This document shows positions 52,108 through 64,000 of a DNA stretch of 64,000 nucleotides, in pieces. The position numbers and the translations under genes were made by a program. The stretch spans positions 62,001-126,000 of the forward strand of contig NW_020170394.1 of NCBI RefSeq assembly GCF_000524195.1. Reading direction: 5' to 3'. The notes beneath the pieces were generated by a model. The model saw only the letters and a program-made list of their open reading frames with translations. It was not told the DNA's origin and searched no databases. This DNA is from Echinococcus granulosus. Its lineage: Eukaryota > Platyhelminthes > Cestoda > Cyclophyllidea > Taeniidae. Within the stretch, counting starts at the first letter, position 1; each line of letters starts with the position of its first letter.

Positions 52108-54561
52108 CTGACGCCCATTCAGGAAAAAAACCCAAGATAATAAGGACAATTTAAACTATTAATTCCCCTGCTGATTAAGTGGTTAACTCTGCTGGCTCAC
52201 ACAGTCTAACATATTGCGCTGTTATTCCCATAGAAAGACTAACATAAACCGGTGAATTCATCGACTTCGTTCAATATTCACACGAACGCTTCCAAATGCT
52301 ATTCGGACGGTTAATTTGACGGACACCAACAAAGCTAACGCAAATAGTTGTTTTGATAAAACTGTCCAATTACCTGTTGAAAAGGCAACTTTACTAAAAT
52401 GAAATGTTAGAAAATTCGAAATTCTAGGATAAGGTAGCACAAAGGCTCTGTCTAATCAAACGGCTATCGATATGAGGAACTTTTGATGCCTAAATATTCC
52501 CCAAATCATCATTTGGTGGTGGCACTAGGATACAATGTTTGATGCGACAGCACTCAGCAGATGCTGACATTAGGAACAGTCCGTGCATGAAACCCGTCGA
52601 ATGGCCAAACGTCTAAATGACGTCACCGCTACCTGTGCAGTAAGTTTTAACGATGACCGCGTGTCCGAACACAGCGATGGCATGGCCGTGCCTTTTTAAC
52701 TATTCCAGCCTAACTATTCCATTTTCAAACTCACCAAAGCCAAACCAATCAAGGCATTGCACATTATAGTTTCTGACATGCACTTACTTTTGCCAATGTG
52801 CAAGCTAAATTCCTCATCACCCTATCAACTTTAAATGCCCTTACATTTATGGCTTTGATAATGCTCATTTTTTCATTACTCTCAAGAGCTAGGTAATTCG
52901 CAAAAGTACAAGTTGGAATAATGCCAGCATTTACGGTAGAGTAGAGTTGGTCCGGCAGTGCCCGATCATGGATGCATCCCAAACATGCTGATTGTGTCGA
53001 GCGCATCGACACCATTCAAGCAGCCGCTTCTCCGAAAGTCGTGGAAATAAGTAAGGAGAGATGGTCAAATATTGTGACACAAACATATATAACGCTTTGC
53101 AGGATCTACATACATTTGGGTTGATACTGTTAGATGAGAAAACGCCAAAAAGTATTATCAAAGGTAGTACAGATAGAAAGCAAAAAGGTGAGCAAACATA
53201 TGTTGTCAAAACTCTAACAGCAGCTCAGGTCACGGTGCCCTGGTAAATTGTATTCGTGTTACTGATCATCATGCGCTTACAAAAATTCTCCACTGGAGTT
53301 TCATCCTAAACTGACGTGATAGATAGGGGAGTCAAATTTATGGAAAAGATGCTTTAACTTGATGTACTTTCAGCTGAACTAGGCAAACGCTGGATGTAAG
53401 GCTCCCGATTATCCCCTTTAAAACCTAAATTTTAAAGGATTATTTTAAAGTGGGGAAAACCATTCAACGTGTGATTAAAATTCATACACATCTAAGTCAT
53501 TCTTTCTCCACTCTCTTTTTTCCATGCAAAGCTAGTGATCAGTAAGTTCTGGCAAACGACCTTAAAACCTGAGACAATTTGTAATTTCTGCCTTCGTGTA
53601 CGCACACCAGAGAGCCTGTGTACTAATTGCACCAGTCCTGTTTTCACCTGTGAATTTTCAAATTTATTTTGCTAATTCTACATTAGATTTACCGCAAGTT
53701 TGGGATGGCAGTTTACAGACTGTCACAAAGCACCTACTGACTAACTCATAAATTTATCCATAAGGGGCTATTTTACACTTGGAATGAAATAAAGTTAAGA
53801 GCGAGTTTTGTGATTTCAGAAGCTGCTGCATGAATGGAAAATCTGGAGGAAATGTTTAGAAAGTGGGTCTTTGCAGTGAGGGGTGAGGCCTCTTGCAAAC
53901 CATTCATTTGTTATCAGAGAAGCTACTGTCGAAGCTGAAGGGCAACAATACGCAATGACTTCTCTTGCACAATCGGCGATTGTGAATGTCTTTGGACCTA
54001 TAAGCATCAGTCTGAATACATGAACGTTTTATACTCGAACGCCCTGATAGCCACTGAAAGGTTCGCATAACAAAACAGGCAGTTAATTGACTACATGCCT
54101 GCTGGTGCATAGCATCAGACCAGATCGGGCATCATTCGTGAATTAACAAATGTGCAACATGGAATAATTTAAACTCTAAGTCAATACTTGTCGAACTAGT
54201 TGACTTACATTTCCCTTTTTTTAATTTACCATTGGTTACTACGTCCTATACCTTACTTGGGGCCAAAATTGACGTTACGTTCTGATGTTTTTTGTTATTG
54301 TCAAATAGGAGCACCGGTTTATTCTAAAGAAGAAAAGACAAAGGTCATGATGTCTAAATATGCCAATCCTGTTGCTAAAATTGATTAATTCGTCGTATCA
54401 GCCCAAGCGCATTGATTTATATGGAAAGAATAAACAGCACTTTATAGTCGAATGATGCCATCAAATGCAAATATAAGGGAGGGTGCAAGGAAATAATGTT
54501 TCTAATGCAATATCGCTTACGTGGGGTGTGAAAAAGCCCCACCCTTTCCTGCCCTCCTCAC
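52108..54561. other. Proposed first intron of the N-myristoyl-type gene
   Basis: AT-rich, no supported gene. A minus-strand stretch near 53040-52932 (LLEWCRCARHNQHVWDASM) ends at a GTAAAT and might be another exon, but no clear acceptor was found. Confidence 0.3.
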
Positions 54562-54637
54562 CCGGATCCACCGAAGGCGGTGGCGGCTGCCAAACGCAGC
54601 TGGACAAATGCTTGCGACCCGAAAGCAGGCCACCCAT
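54562..54637 (-). CDS. Candidate first coding exon, N-terminus MGGLLS (N-myristoylation-like)
   Basis: ATG at 54637 opens MGGLLSGRKHLSSCVWQPPP, ending in phase 1 at a strong donor (CCGG|GTGAGG). Gly2 with Ser6 and a following basic residue fits the N-myristoylation consensus (known rule: MGxxxS/T), so the protein may be membrane-anchored. The exon is a GC-rich island in AT-rich DNA. It joins in phase with exon 52107-51979 and then 44955-44294, giving a model of about 288 aa. The family is unknown to me and the join is by phase only. Confidence 0.45.
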
Positions 54638-57600
54638 GAATTCGAATTATTTCACCAAATGGTAGTCTCCTACCTCCTCTAATTATGATTAAGGGAACAA
54701 TAAAGGGAGATATTCGGAGTAGTAGCCTGGATGGAAAGGATGAGCGTAGTTGGAGAAACAAACGCTTAAATGCTTCATCATTATCATACTTACTGATAGT
54801 GCAAAAAGAAGAGCATCTTCTATTATGTAGTTGCTGCCATGGAAGTTATATGCTCGCAGTCTAATAACAACTGAGTTACTTTCAGTAGCTGTAAGCTAAG
54901 ATTTAGGGAAAGAAAAGTATAAATTCCTACGACACTCGAATTATTATACTGCCCCATAAAACCAGTCAACAACCAGCATAACACTGATTTTGCACAATAT
55001 TTAATGAATAAAATCACAGAAATCCCTGTTTCTAGTTTATTTGAGCAAGGCGCACTTTTATCTAAACCACCTTAGTCCTGTATGATTGGTAAATCGCCCA
55101 ACTTTTGGCAATTACCTGTTTTAAGTGCTTACTACTTGAATGCAGGCGTTCCGCCAAACACAATTTTATTAACGGCAATTAGAAGTCACTTCTAGACTAT
55201 AACGACTAGACCATCATAAAAGCCATGCGTTTTGGCGAACTATGCGTGGATTTAACCTTTCAAGGTCATTGATGTTTAGTGGAGAATTCACACAATGAAT
55301 AACGCATGACAGAGCTTGACACAAACAATAAACGATTCAGAGTCATGTTCTTCTCCTTTTTTCAGGGACTTCCTACACAAACCGAAACATGAGTGCACAA
55401 TTTTGCGAACAGCATTATGATACTAATTGCGCCCAATCTGGCATGGTGAATTAATTAAAGAATAACCATAACGCCCTGAGTGTGGTTACCAAGGTGTTTG
55501 GAACCGCTTACAATCAGGATTAGGTGGCCAGAGTACGAGTTCCCCCGTACGCAAAGAACACTGAGGTATTAATTTAGAGCTTAGGACTCTACACGAGTTT
55601 TTCTGAAGTTGAACACTGTGGCGCCAAAAGCGATTGTTGGAAAAAAACATCACAGCTACTTCAAAGAGCATTTAAGAAATGAAATTGAGACTAGCAAAGC
55701 TGAACCTTTCTAAGTATAAATTACAAGAAGACAGGCATCCATCCACAATGAAACCTTAAAGGTTTAGTCATCTTTATAGCAACACAATTGGTGCCTACAA
55801 ACACTAAAATAGATAAAAAGGTGTCTCGGTAGCTAAGAACAATTATGTATAATTTGAAAATTATTGTCAAGCTTAGAAAGCTTCCACGATTCATGAATCG
55901 GTAATTCACATTACACTTTTCGGACTTTAAGTCTTAAAAAACTGTATGCAATCAAGAGCTGCCTGTTCTTGCGTACATACGTGGTTAGTAGCCGACATAG
56001 GAGTGCGCCACTTGAGGTCTTTACCAAAGCACACCGGATCTGACTTAGTGTTCAGAAAATGCGCAATCCTTAGGCAATTTTTTATTTTTTAATGCTTTAC
56101 ATCGCTGGTAAATTAAAAAGATTGATTTCTAAAAATTACTGAGTTCTATAGTTGAATGAGGAGCGGCTTGTAAACCACAGTTCTGTGGGAGTTGACTTTC
56201 GTAAACATGGCATCTGCACAGGACACAGATAGTGTTCAAAAACGCGAGTATAGAGGATCGGCAATATCCGTTTAAAGAGTGACTTGTCAAGCATTTATCC
56301 CACTTACGATAGGTGTAGTAATACCCAACTCAGATTATTTCGGACATAAGACCAATTACGCGCATTATTTGCATGCATAACGTAAAAGGAAAAGTTTGAT
56401 CTGTTTTTTTTGGTCAGGAGGATGTTTTTTCTCAGTAAGCAAGGGAAAGCACATGGTCCTATTAAAAGTGGTTCTTTTCGCTGTGGCTATAATTAAGTAA
56501 AATAATGTAGGAAAGAAAAGTGGTCACCTATTTTGGATAGACCATGATGGCAGCTGAAAGCTTACATTGCTAAAAAGAATTTAATTAATCTAAAAGCATA
56601 AATTCATTATGATGATTGGTTGCAATTGTAAATGGTGATGGTAGAGTGAAAGCCTTGCTTTTAACATAAGGGAATAGGAAATATTCTTCAAAGCAAAGCT
56701 ATAGATGTGCCATCACAATCACACGTTGGAAGCAGTGGTGGCCATTTCGCCTACTATTGGAGTAATCTTCGAAGGGATTAAAATACATTGTAGGTTGCAC
56801 GAACGTGATATGCCCACATTTAAATCGACTTTTGCGAAACAAAGCAGTGATTACGGAAACTCCATACAAAATGTAAGTAACCAATTTTGAATTGTCATAT
56901 TTGTGTTGCTTTACCATAATTTATGCCTATTTGATAGATGTATGAATGAATTCAACACAACGTGCAGAGCCTTGTACAAGGGATCTATTTTTAAATACGA
57001 GGCCTTCATGAGTGTCAGTACCAGGTAGAGTGGTACGTTATCGACACAAGTTGATAACGGGGAAATGATGATACTCGTAGCTTGTATGGGGGAAGTTGAA
57101 TGCTCCCAAATAAGAAGAATAATACAAGTTGACATAATATAGACTTTTTAAGCAACTCTATTTTATACTCACTCGGGGGGGAGGATTTGGACTAACTTTA
57201 GTCGTTGCGAATCTTTGCGAACGTTAATAGTAAGTGTCAACGCTTAATGAGCAATTAAAGTCAGGGGCACCGCCACCTACGTTAATTTGTTCCAAACCAC
57301 TTCTATTCATTCAAAGTGGGAGCACTCCCCTGTGGTGCTTCTGATAAACGTGTTCTGGTTGACAGGCGCATCGAGGCCACGTAGACGCGGTAAACCTGCC
57401 AGGCAGAAAGTGTATTGCGTGCGCGCAAGTCTGGAATTCAGGTATCATGCGAATCCACAGGTAATCCTAATTCTTCCGGTTTCGCCTCAAAACACCTACC
57501 ATTTTAATAGAGTTAAATTCTGTCAAAAGTGCTACTGGTAGAAAGTCTAAACGTTTAATCCCATACACGAATCAACTACTACAGGAGCCACTTAATGAAA

Positions 57601-58837
57601 GATGATGCGAATTTGGTTGGAATGAATGCTTGGCCAGAAGTTTCATTCATAGAAACAGGATAATTGAAGGTATTTAATTTCGCTTGAATTTCCAGAATAA
57701 GATGCTTCATACACCCGTGAGAAAAAACATTTCCAATATGGAGATAGCACAAGTGATACTGGAAGCCGCAGCTGATTTGAACCATTTGTGCGGTATTTAT
57801 ATGACAAGGTATATGACTTGGTACACGAAAAACGAGAGAATCAATGGTACAAACACAGCTGAAAAACGGGATAACCATACCGTTTACAATTACGCAGTTG
57901 TGCTAATAATTGAAGCTTATCAATGCCTCACCACTACCCAACCGCTAGCTTGAGAGGGGATTATAATATACCTGTAAGAATATAGGTACCGATATATAAA
58001 TAACTCCTTCATGCCATCCTTCTGCATTAATCCCACCTTATATGTAAGGGAACTCTAGGGGGAATATCATGCTTAGATGGATCGCAAACCAAAATGACGC
58101 TCTTTTACTTTACAGTAAGTCATGTACAACAGCGTCTTTAACTGTATGGTATGCTTGTCGACATGCTTTCAGTGGGAAATGGCCAATATTGACTGCCATA
58201 GAGATTTCGTTTTAGAAGATAAAAAATATACGTGAAAGAACTGCTGTAATGTAAGCGTCATTCACTTTTGTATGCACCATAAACGCGCAATGGTGATAAT
58301 AAATGTTTGAGCAGTCCAAACTCAGAAGACTGGATACAGAGTTTTTGGACGTTGAAGAGTCAACAATTGGAGAAAATGTTTTCCGGTATCCGTGATTCCA
58401 ACTTAAATGATCTCTCACTTCACCAACCCGTCACAAACGTGTACAGCCTTACCAGCACATTTGCAGTAAATGTGGGCATCTAAAATTTATTTAGGTACTA
58501 GTATCACTGTACAGTCTCATAGTGCCACGAAATCCAGTTTCTTACATAATGAAACATTAATAAATTAAATTGCTGGATACTTTTCCTTGCAGCAATCGAC
58601 ATCACTATATAGGGATTAATTTGATAAGTGAAAAAATTCCAATCTATATGAAATTCATACGTGGAATCAAAAGTTAATGTATTGAGATCAAGGCAGGAAG
58701 CTGTTAAAATCCGTCTCTCAGTGCTTAATTTAAATGGAATCTGTACATTCGCGCTCGCCTGAATAGGAATAACACTTTTTCCAAAATCTTATTAAAAACC
58801 AAAGTTAGAAGTGTTCAGCGAAAGGAGTCGTATTTAC
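54638..58837. other. Gene-poor AT-rich stretch
   Basis: No gene supported. One GC-rich segment at 57366-57441 (+) lies between CAG and CAG|GTATC and could be an internal exon; see findings. The rest has only short chance frames. Confidence 0.35.
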
Positions 58838-58966
58838 CGAACACGGATGGTTCCCAATTGAGCGCCCAGGGCCATGTTGGTGTGTTTGAGCGCAGTCTCA
58901 CTCATCGAGTAGCAGATGTGTGCCCATGCGTGAGAAAGATCCTGGCTCTTGAAGGTTTCCCCATTC
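58838..58966 (-). CDS. Candidate internal exon, weakly F-BAR-like helix
   Basis: 129-nt exon between acceptor (taagtttgcaccag) and donor (TTCG|GTAAATA). It reads NGETFKSQDLSHAWAHICYS ... SETALKHTNMALGAQLGT, clearly protein-like, amphipathic and GC-richer than its flanks. The spacing LSxAW...A..H...A..L recalls the second helix of F-BAR proteins such as NOSTRIN, PACSIN or FCHO, but no other F-BAR exon was found nearby, so the family call is weak. Entry and exit phases are both 2. Confidence 0.5.
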
Positions 58967-61900
58967 CTGGTGCAAACTTATCTCAAAGGATTACTTTATG
59001 AATATTGGGTCAGACTCTAGCATTTAAATTGAAAATGATAATATCTACTTTGAAGAAGGCAACCCTAGACGGTAATTAAATGTTAACGTCTTCTGGTAAA
59101 AGACTACATTACAGAGACTGGATAGCAGTCGTTGGCAGGAAAGGAAACATTAATGCTTGTGGCAATATCCAAAAAAGGGGTGGTGATCCTCTTTGGGTAG
59201 TACCCCATTGTCCACACCATCGAAGTGTACATATTTCTGAATGAGCGTCAAGGGACCTACTACATCTATACTAGGTAAGCTGGGCAATTTTGACAAGGAG
59301 AGCACCTCGGTGATTCATTTAAGAAGGGATCAAATGAAATGAAAGGGTATTTTTATACAAGACTTTTGTTATTATTCTGAGTACATGGGGAGGTTAAAGA
59401 TCAGAAACCTCCTTTTTGCAAGCTTACAAAGTTCCCAGTATTTGGTACATGTTACTTCCACGCAACCACTAAGCACCAACTTCACTTATTAACCTTACAT
59501 TAGCAAGTAATGCTAGGTTATATATATTGCTTGTAAGCGAACAAAACCACACGGTAATTAAAAGATTTGCTGTTGGTGCCTAATGGATGAAGTACGATAA
59601 AGTGGTGCGAAATCATCAATTGGTGCAGTCATGAAAAGTCTAACAGGAGGCCCGGCAACATACGAATGGAAGCGAATGTGCTTTGTTGTTTAGTAATGCC
59701 GATTAGCATGAGTCACTCGCGTGCTCGCCAAGGTATTACAATGGTGGAGAAGATGGGTTGATGGCGTGCCTCTCGGTTGCACTAAAGCACCCGCCTTCCT
59801 GCAGGTCTGTTGGCACAAACATCAGAGGCGCTGGCACTGAAATGCCTTCAGCTGTCAAGGTATTGGTACTGAAGAAGACTCAACACGCCTGCTTGTATCG
59901 ATAAGAAACCCCTGTTTGTGATTTCACCTGTGTAAAATAAGCATCACAGATTGTCATAGACTTGAACGCATCAATCGCGCTTAAAGCAAAATGGACCATT
60001 TCTGATCGCTCATTCCTTTAGAGTCAGAAACGCCAAAGATTAAGTGGATCTCTTACCGAATGCAGAAATGGTTCACCTTACAGTATTTCAATATGGTGGA
60101 ATAGACTTGTGAAAAACTAACTTAAGCACAGATTGTAATGGTCATGTGCGAAAAGCAAAAAGGGAAACAAAGATAACCGATAAATTTGAATGTGAGTTGG
60201 ATGAAATCAAATTCGTTGCGTATCAAAAAGCGCTGTGCTCCTGTGATTGAATCTTGTTAGGTTGCTATCAGATGTAACGCATTAAATAGCAGTTGGTGCC
60301 ACATAAGCTGGTGATAGCTGCTGCAGTTGCACGAAGGGCCTGCACCAACAAATCACATCCAAAGCATGAAGATAGACTGGAGACACCAACATAGAGTCGT
60401 GAGGTTGTGTCAATAATAGAGCATCAGGAAAGTCGTGTCTCAGAGCACATTTGTGACTTAACGGGGAGCTTCAGTGGATTGTGGAACTAGCTTAAAAGGT
60501 TCAAAATTGCGGAAAATGAAGCTGAATAGAGAAACTCAAGTGGCGTCTCAACCACATGTGCCTTTCACTACTACCTTAAATCAAGTCTTAGCGTAATTAA
60601 GGTAACCAACATCCACCTACATTAACTTTTTTTTAAATTAGAGTTCACTAAAATGTTGCGTACTAAAGTAGGAAGAAATAAAGTCATCAAAAGAAAGGGA
60701 TAAGTGCAAGTGACGCCACAATTTTTTTGCGCCAGGAGATAAAAGATGCAAAACTTTCAGTCATTTATAAGCACTTTAGTTATGTACTAATAGCTATGGT
60801 TATGGAAATGGCTAAAAGGGTGATTCTGTTGAATGTGGATCACACTCCCTATACTTGAAGAAGGGAGTGTTGGAATGTTTGATAAAATTCAGAAAAAAAA
60901 AAAAACACAAAGATTGAGAATTCGTGTTCCCTATTTTGCTTTTGTACTACCTCTTTGATACAAAAATCCGCATTAGTAAAATACACAAGGCAAATTGTTT
61001 CAGAGTTAAACTATTGTTTATTAACTTATGACTCCAGTTTTGGGTAGCGAATCCGCACTACCGAGGTGTTAGTTTGATGCCGCTAGATTGGAATGCCAAC
61101 AATCTACAGGTTGACATGGTAAAGTCCAAATGTGGTAATCTCTTAGCGCTCGATATGTTTTTAACTGACAAGTAACAGCTCATATCATGACTGTGCCAAA
61201 CTACCCAAGTGTAATGACGACTACAGTGCCAGAGTATTTAAGACAAGAACTACGAGTGATGCTAACGTAATCATCGAGTTTAGTAAATAAAATCAACTAG
61301 CAGAAGATGCATCACTTTTAAGTGGTGCCCTCCAGCATGTCCGTCCGATGCAAGCATGCCATATTCTAGGAAGCAAATATAAACCATCTGTGGGACAAAT
61401 TCTTATCATAATTGTTTAATTCTATCAAGATTTTTAAGCACACCTGAAATCAGGAGAGCTGGTGCCTTCGAGAAGATAGCACCATAGCACGCGAATGCAA
61501 TGAACCCATATATACATATATTACTAAGTTTGCAATTTGAGAATTACACACCATTTCTTTAAATGAATATCGTAGTAGCCTTATTAACATTTTCTACATG
61601 AAGCGAAAGTCTACTTGCATAACTATTTATAAGCAATTATTTTGGCTGTCTGTTTGAAATCACAAATAAAATCGCCTCGAGACACTAACTTCGACTGAAA
61701 TGATTTCCAGGTTGCTGTGTCACATGATCACAATAGAGTAAAGAGGGTTGGCGTTGTCTAGTGACCTTTGGCTCACATTACACCACAAATGGTAAAAGGT
61801 CACTAAATAGGGTTTCTTGTTCTCAGAGTCGTCATCATTTAGATTCGAAAGAAAACGAGCAGTGATCTAGACCCCCTACAAATTTAAGGCAGTCAAACGG

Positions 61901-63752
61901 AGTGGTACACAACTTTTTCTTTTCCACTGTCGTTGCTTCGCCTCAATTCCCACTTGCCGCGTTCGCCACTAGCACTCTAGTCGCACTTCATCCCCCTGCC
62001 TACCACTCTGCGTTGCTCTCGCCCTCACCCCTCGGCAAATTCACGAGTTTGACGGTCTCTTGCGCCATGCATGCTTGTGGGACGGGCCAGGACGGGACTA
62101 GGCGGGGCCGGTGTGAAAAAGCCTGATGCACTGGTGAGTCAATGCGGTGATGCGCGCAGGTGCGTCGGTGTGCGAGTACGCGTGCGGTGTTCGCCTGCAT
62201 GCGTATTTGAAGCTAGCTTGCATAACACTGATTGCAATGACACCTTTGGCAGGACATCTGCGCGCGAATCCTGATCACTATGCGGTTGGAAGCATGCCAT
62301 AAGAAAACAAATGACCACTCCTTCTCACTGAGGCGAGAAATTAAGTAGGAGTGAGTCGGAATTGATTTGAAGGATCAGAAGCTCTTTGACTTGGGAAACA
62401 GGTTAGGAATGCACAGATTTAGGTGAAATGGTTTGGCGAACGACATAGTAGTGATCCATTCAGAGCTTTCTACTCATTTATGCAGTCATAATTTTGATTA
62501 CTACCAGAGGGGGAGAAAAACAGCCTCTACCCATTGGGTCATCAAATTTTGTCAACCAAATCAAACAATGAAACCTTTCAAACGATCAGTTGATGAATTT
62601 CCCATTCCCTTTCGTCTTTAGCATCTCACATTTTTCAGAGTCAATAGAGTTGGTGCATTAAATGCCACATCAACAAATTAAAATGTAAATACCAGAATGG
62701 GGAATCCCACATCACAACGGTTTTGCAGCTGCTCAGAAATCTGTGGCACTTAAGAACACGATGTGTTCACTAGGCGACAAATGTGCGAAGGGCAAGTCTA
62801 GTTTGCTTAAAAAATTTCGTTTTCGGGATTTTAAAAGCAAACAGTTTTGGTGAAATTACCAGTCGCCTTGGGCGGACCTTTAAGCAAGTATTTTTATACT
62901 TGATGAGGTCATTCCGGCACACTACACATTCATTAAGCGACCATATGACCTTTCCTTTGCTATGTTGAATGGGAAACCAAGTTATCCACACAAACATCAT
63001 ATGTAAGCGCCGAGCCACTTCGCTTCAAGTTGAAGGCTCAGTGTTTCAAAGGGTAGGAACCGTGGTGCTCACGAAATTAAGATGTCCACAAATTTAAAAC
63101 TACGCGTCAAAAGCAGGCAGATGCCAAAGGTGTTCCCTTGAGAATTTGTACAATTTCTTTTAATGAAACGTGTTCAACATTATTAACAATGGTAAATTTG
63201 ATAGAGCAACGACTTGGTACACTGATGTATATCGGTTGGAACACAAACTCCGAACATCCTAGCTGAGTCACTACTAGCAACAGTTGTCGAGTTTTTCATT
63301 TAACGCAAGACCATTGTAGTTAATGCGCTGTGAGATGGTTGTCTTTTTGGCTTCTCAAAGATCCCATGAATTGTTGAGAGAACTTAGTCCTTAGGCAAGA
63401 AAATAATGGTCTAGGTGTAGGAAAATCCGTTAATTGAAAACTGAATCAAATTCAATCAAGATCAAATTGACAAAAAGTACATGAAAGGAAGAGGAGTCTG
63501 ACCCTTGGCAAGTCACATGATTGTCTAGTGTATTCAAGTTTCATGAATTCGGCCAATTCATGAGCGTTATAATGACAGCTTGATGGGGAAATTGCACCTT
63601 TGTCCCTCGTATATCTTTCACAATACCTAACACAAGTGAATGACTACCGATTCAAGCAAATTAAGGGCAAGTACGCGTGGTATTAGATCAGACGTATGGC
63701 CATTGATTCATCTGTATTTGAGGCGAGGTAGTGACATGGTCATGACACTTAC
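58967..63752. other. Gene-poor AT-rich stretch
   Basis: No gene supported. Contains a 13-A run ending at 60905 and a GC/CpG-rich island at 62000-62280. Exon-like fragments near 59760-59880 and 61440-61500 were too weak to call. Confidence 0.35.
62000..62280. repeat. CpG-rich, partly alternating island
   Basis: GC-rich block with GCGCGCAGGTGCGTCGGTGTGCG-type sequence. An ATG at 62071 (+) opens MLVGRARTGLGGAGVKKPDA up to a GTGAGT donor near 62132, so a CpG-type first exon is possible, but no downstream partner was found. Confidence 0.35.
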
Positions 63753-63845
63753 GGAAGATCTGACATTTGATGGAGCTTGCTCCTCTGTGCATGACTGGTG
63801 TGCGCATTCGCACGAACCAGCTTGGACATTCACACGACGTCTCGG
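63753..63845 (-). CDS. Candidate internal exon, strand uncertain
   Basis: On the minus strand a 93-nt exon after ...cattgtag reads AETSCECPSWFVRMRTPVMH ... RGASSIKCQIF and ends at a consensus GTAAGT. The plus strand of the same block is also open (DLTFDGACSSVHDWCAHSHE) and ends at AAG|GTATGG near 63890. The GC-rich character suggests a true exon; I favour minus because of the better donor. No family recognised. Confidence 0.3.
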
Positions 63846-64000
63846 CTACAATGACCCCGACGGGTGGATTCAGTGTGAAGGTATGGGTACAGTCATGAGC
63901 AGCGTAAACAACCGTGGACGGCAGCTGTTATTTTTTCACTCTTTCCTCACACCTCAAACCCAAGCCGCGACAAATAGCATAGGTTATTTCACGAACAATT

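Overview
The window is nuclear DNA of an intron-rich metazoan. Standard-code animal genes are broken into many small exons, with introns from about 29-40 nt up to several hundred nt, all GT-AG except two likely GC-AG. Very short introns mixed with long ones, AT-rich intergenic DNA and the divergence level of the proteins suggest a flatworm, most likely a tapeworm-like parasite. This is inference; I cannot name the species.

Left part (1-26 kb): six recognisable genes are packed closely. In order they are LEO1 (+, 382-2598, Paf1 complex), a YTHDC2/Bgcn-type DEAH protein (+, 3745-14998), FKBP8 (-, 18878-15536), an RSL1D1-type ribosomal L1-domain protein (+, 21196-22336), U1 snRNP protein C (-, 23142-22594) and PRMT1 (+, 23763-25652). 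Five of the six act in transcription, RNA processing or ribosome assembly. YTHDC2-like/FKBP8 and RSL1D1/U1C converge; FKBP8/RSL1D1 and U1C/PRMT1 diverge. I rebuilt exon boundaries by hand from splice signals, reading phase and family resemblance. LEO1, FKBP8, RSL1D1, U1C and PRMT1 close completely in frame. The YTHDC2-like model has a few unresolved junctions.

Middle (26-37 kb): after a 2 kb spacer, a ten-exon minus-strand gene (about 33606-27761) joins perfectly in phase and encodes a Ser/Thr/Pro/Ala-rich protein with basic nuclear-type motifs. I do not recognise its family.

Right part (37-64 kb): gene-poor, AT-rich DNA with isolated exon-like islands, mostly on the minus strand (37.2-37.5, 38.2, 44.3-45.0, 52.0, 54.6, 58.9 and 63.8 kb) plus a probable plus-strand terminal exon at 46.1 kb. 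Three minus islands (54637-54562, 52107-51979, 44955-44294) join in phase and may form a gene for a protein starting with an N-myristoylation-like MGGLLS. Several GC-rich islands of alternating CA/CG/TG occur only in this half.

The most interesting item is the YTHDC2-like gene. It keeps the R3H, Walker A, ankyrin, HA2 and OB-type regions, but helicase motifs II, III and VI are eroded (DELD instead of DEAH/DEVH) and no full YTH domain can be found. This is the condition known for Drosophila Bgcn, and suggests an RNA-binding scaffold rather than an active helicase/m6A reader.
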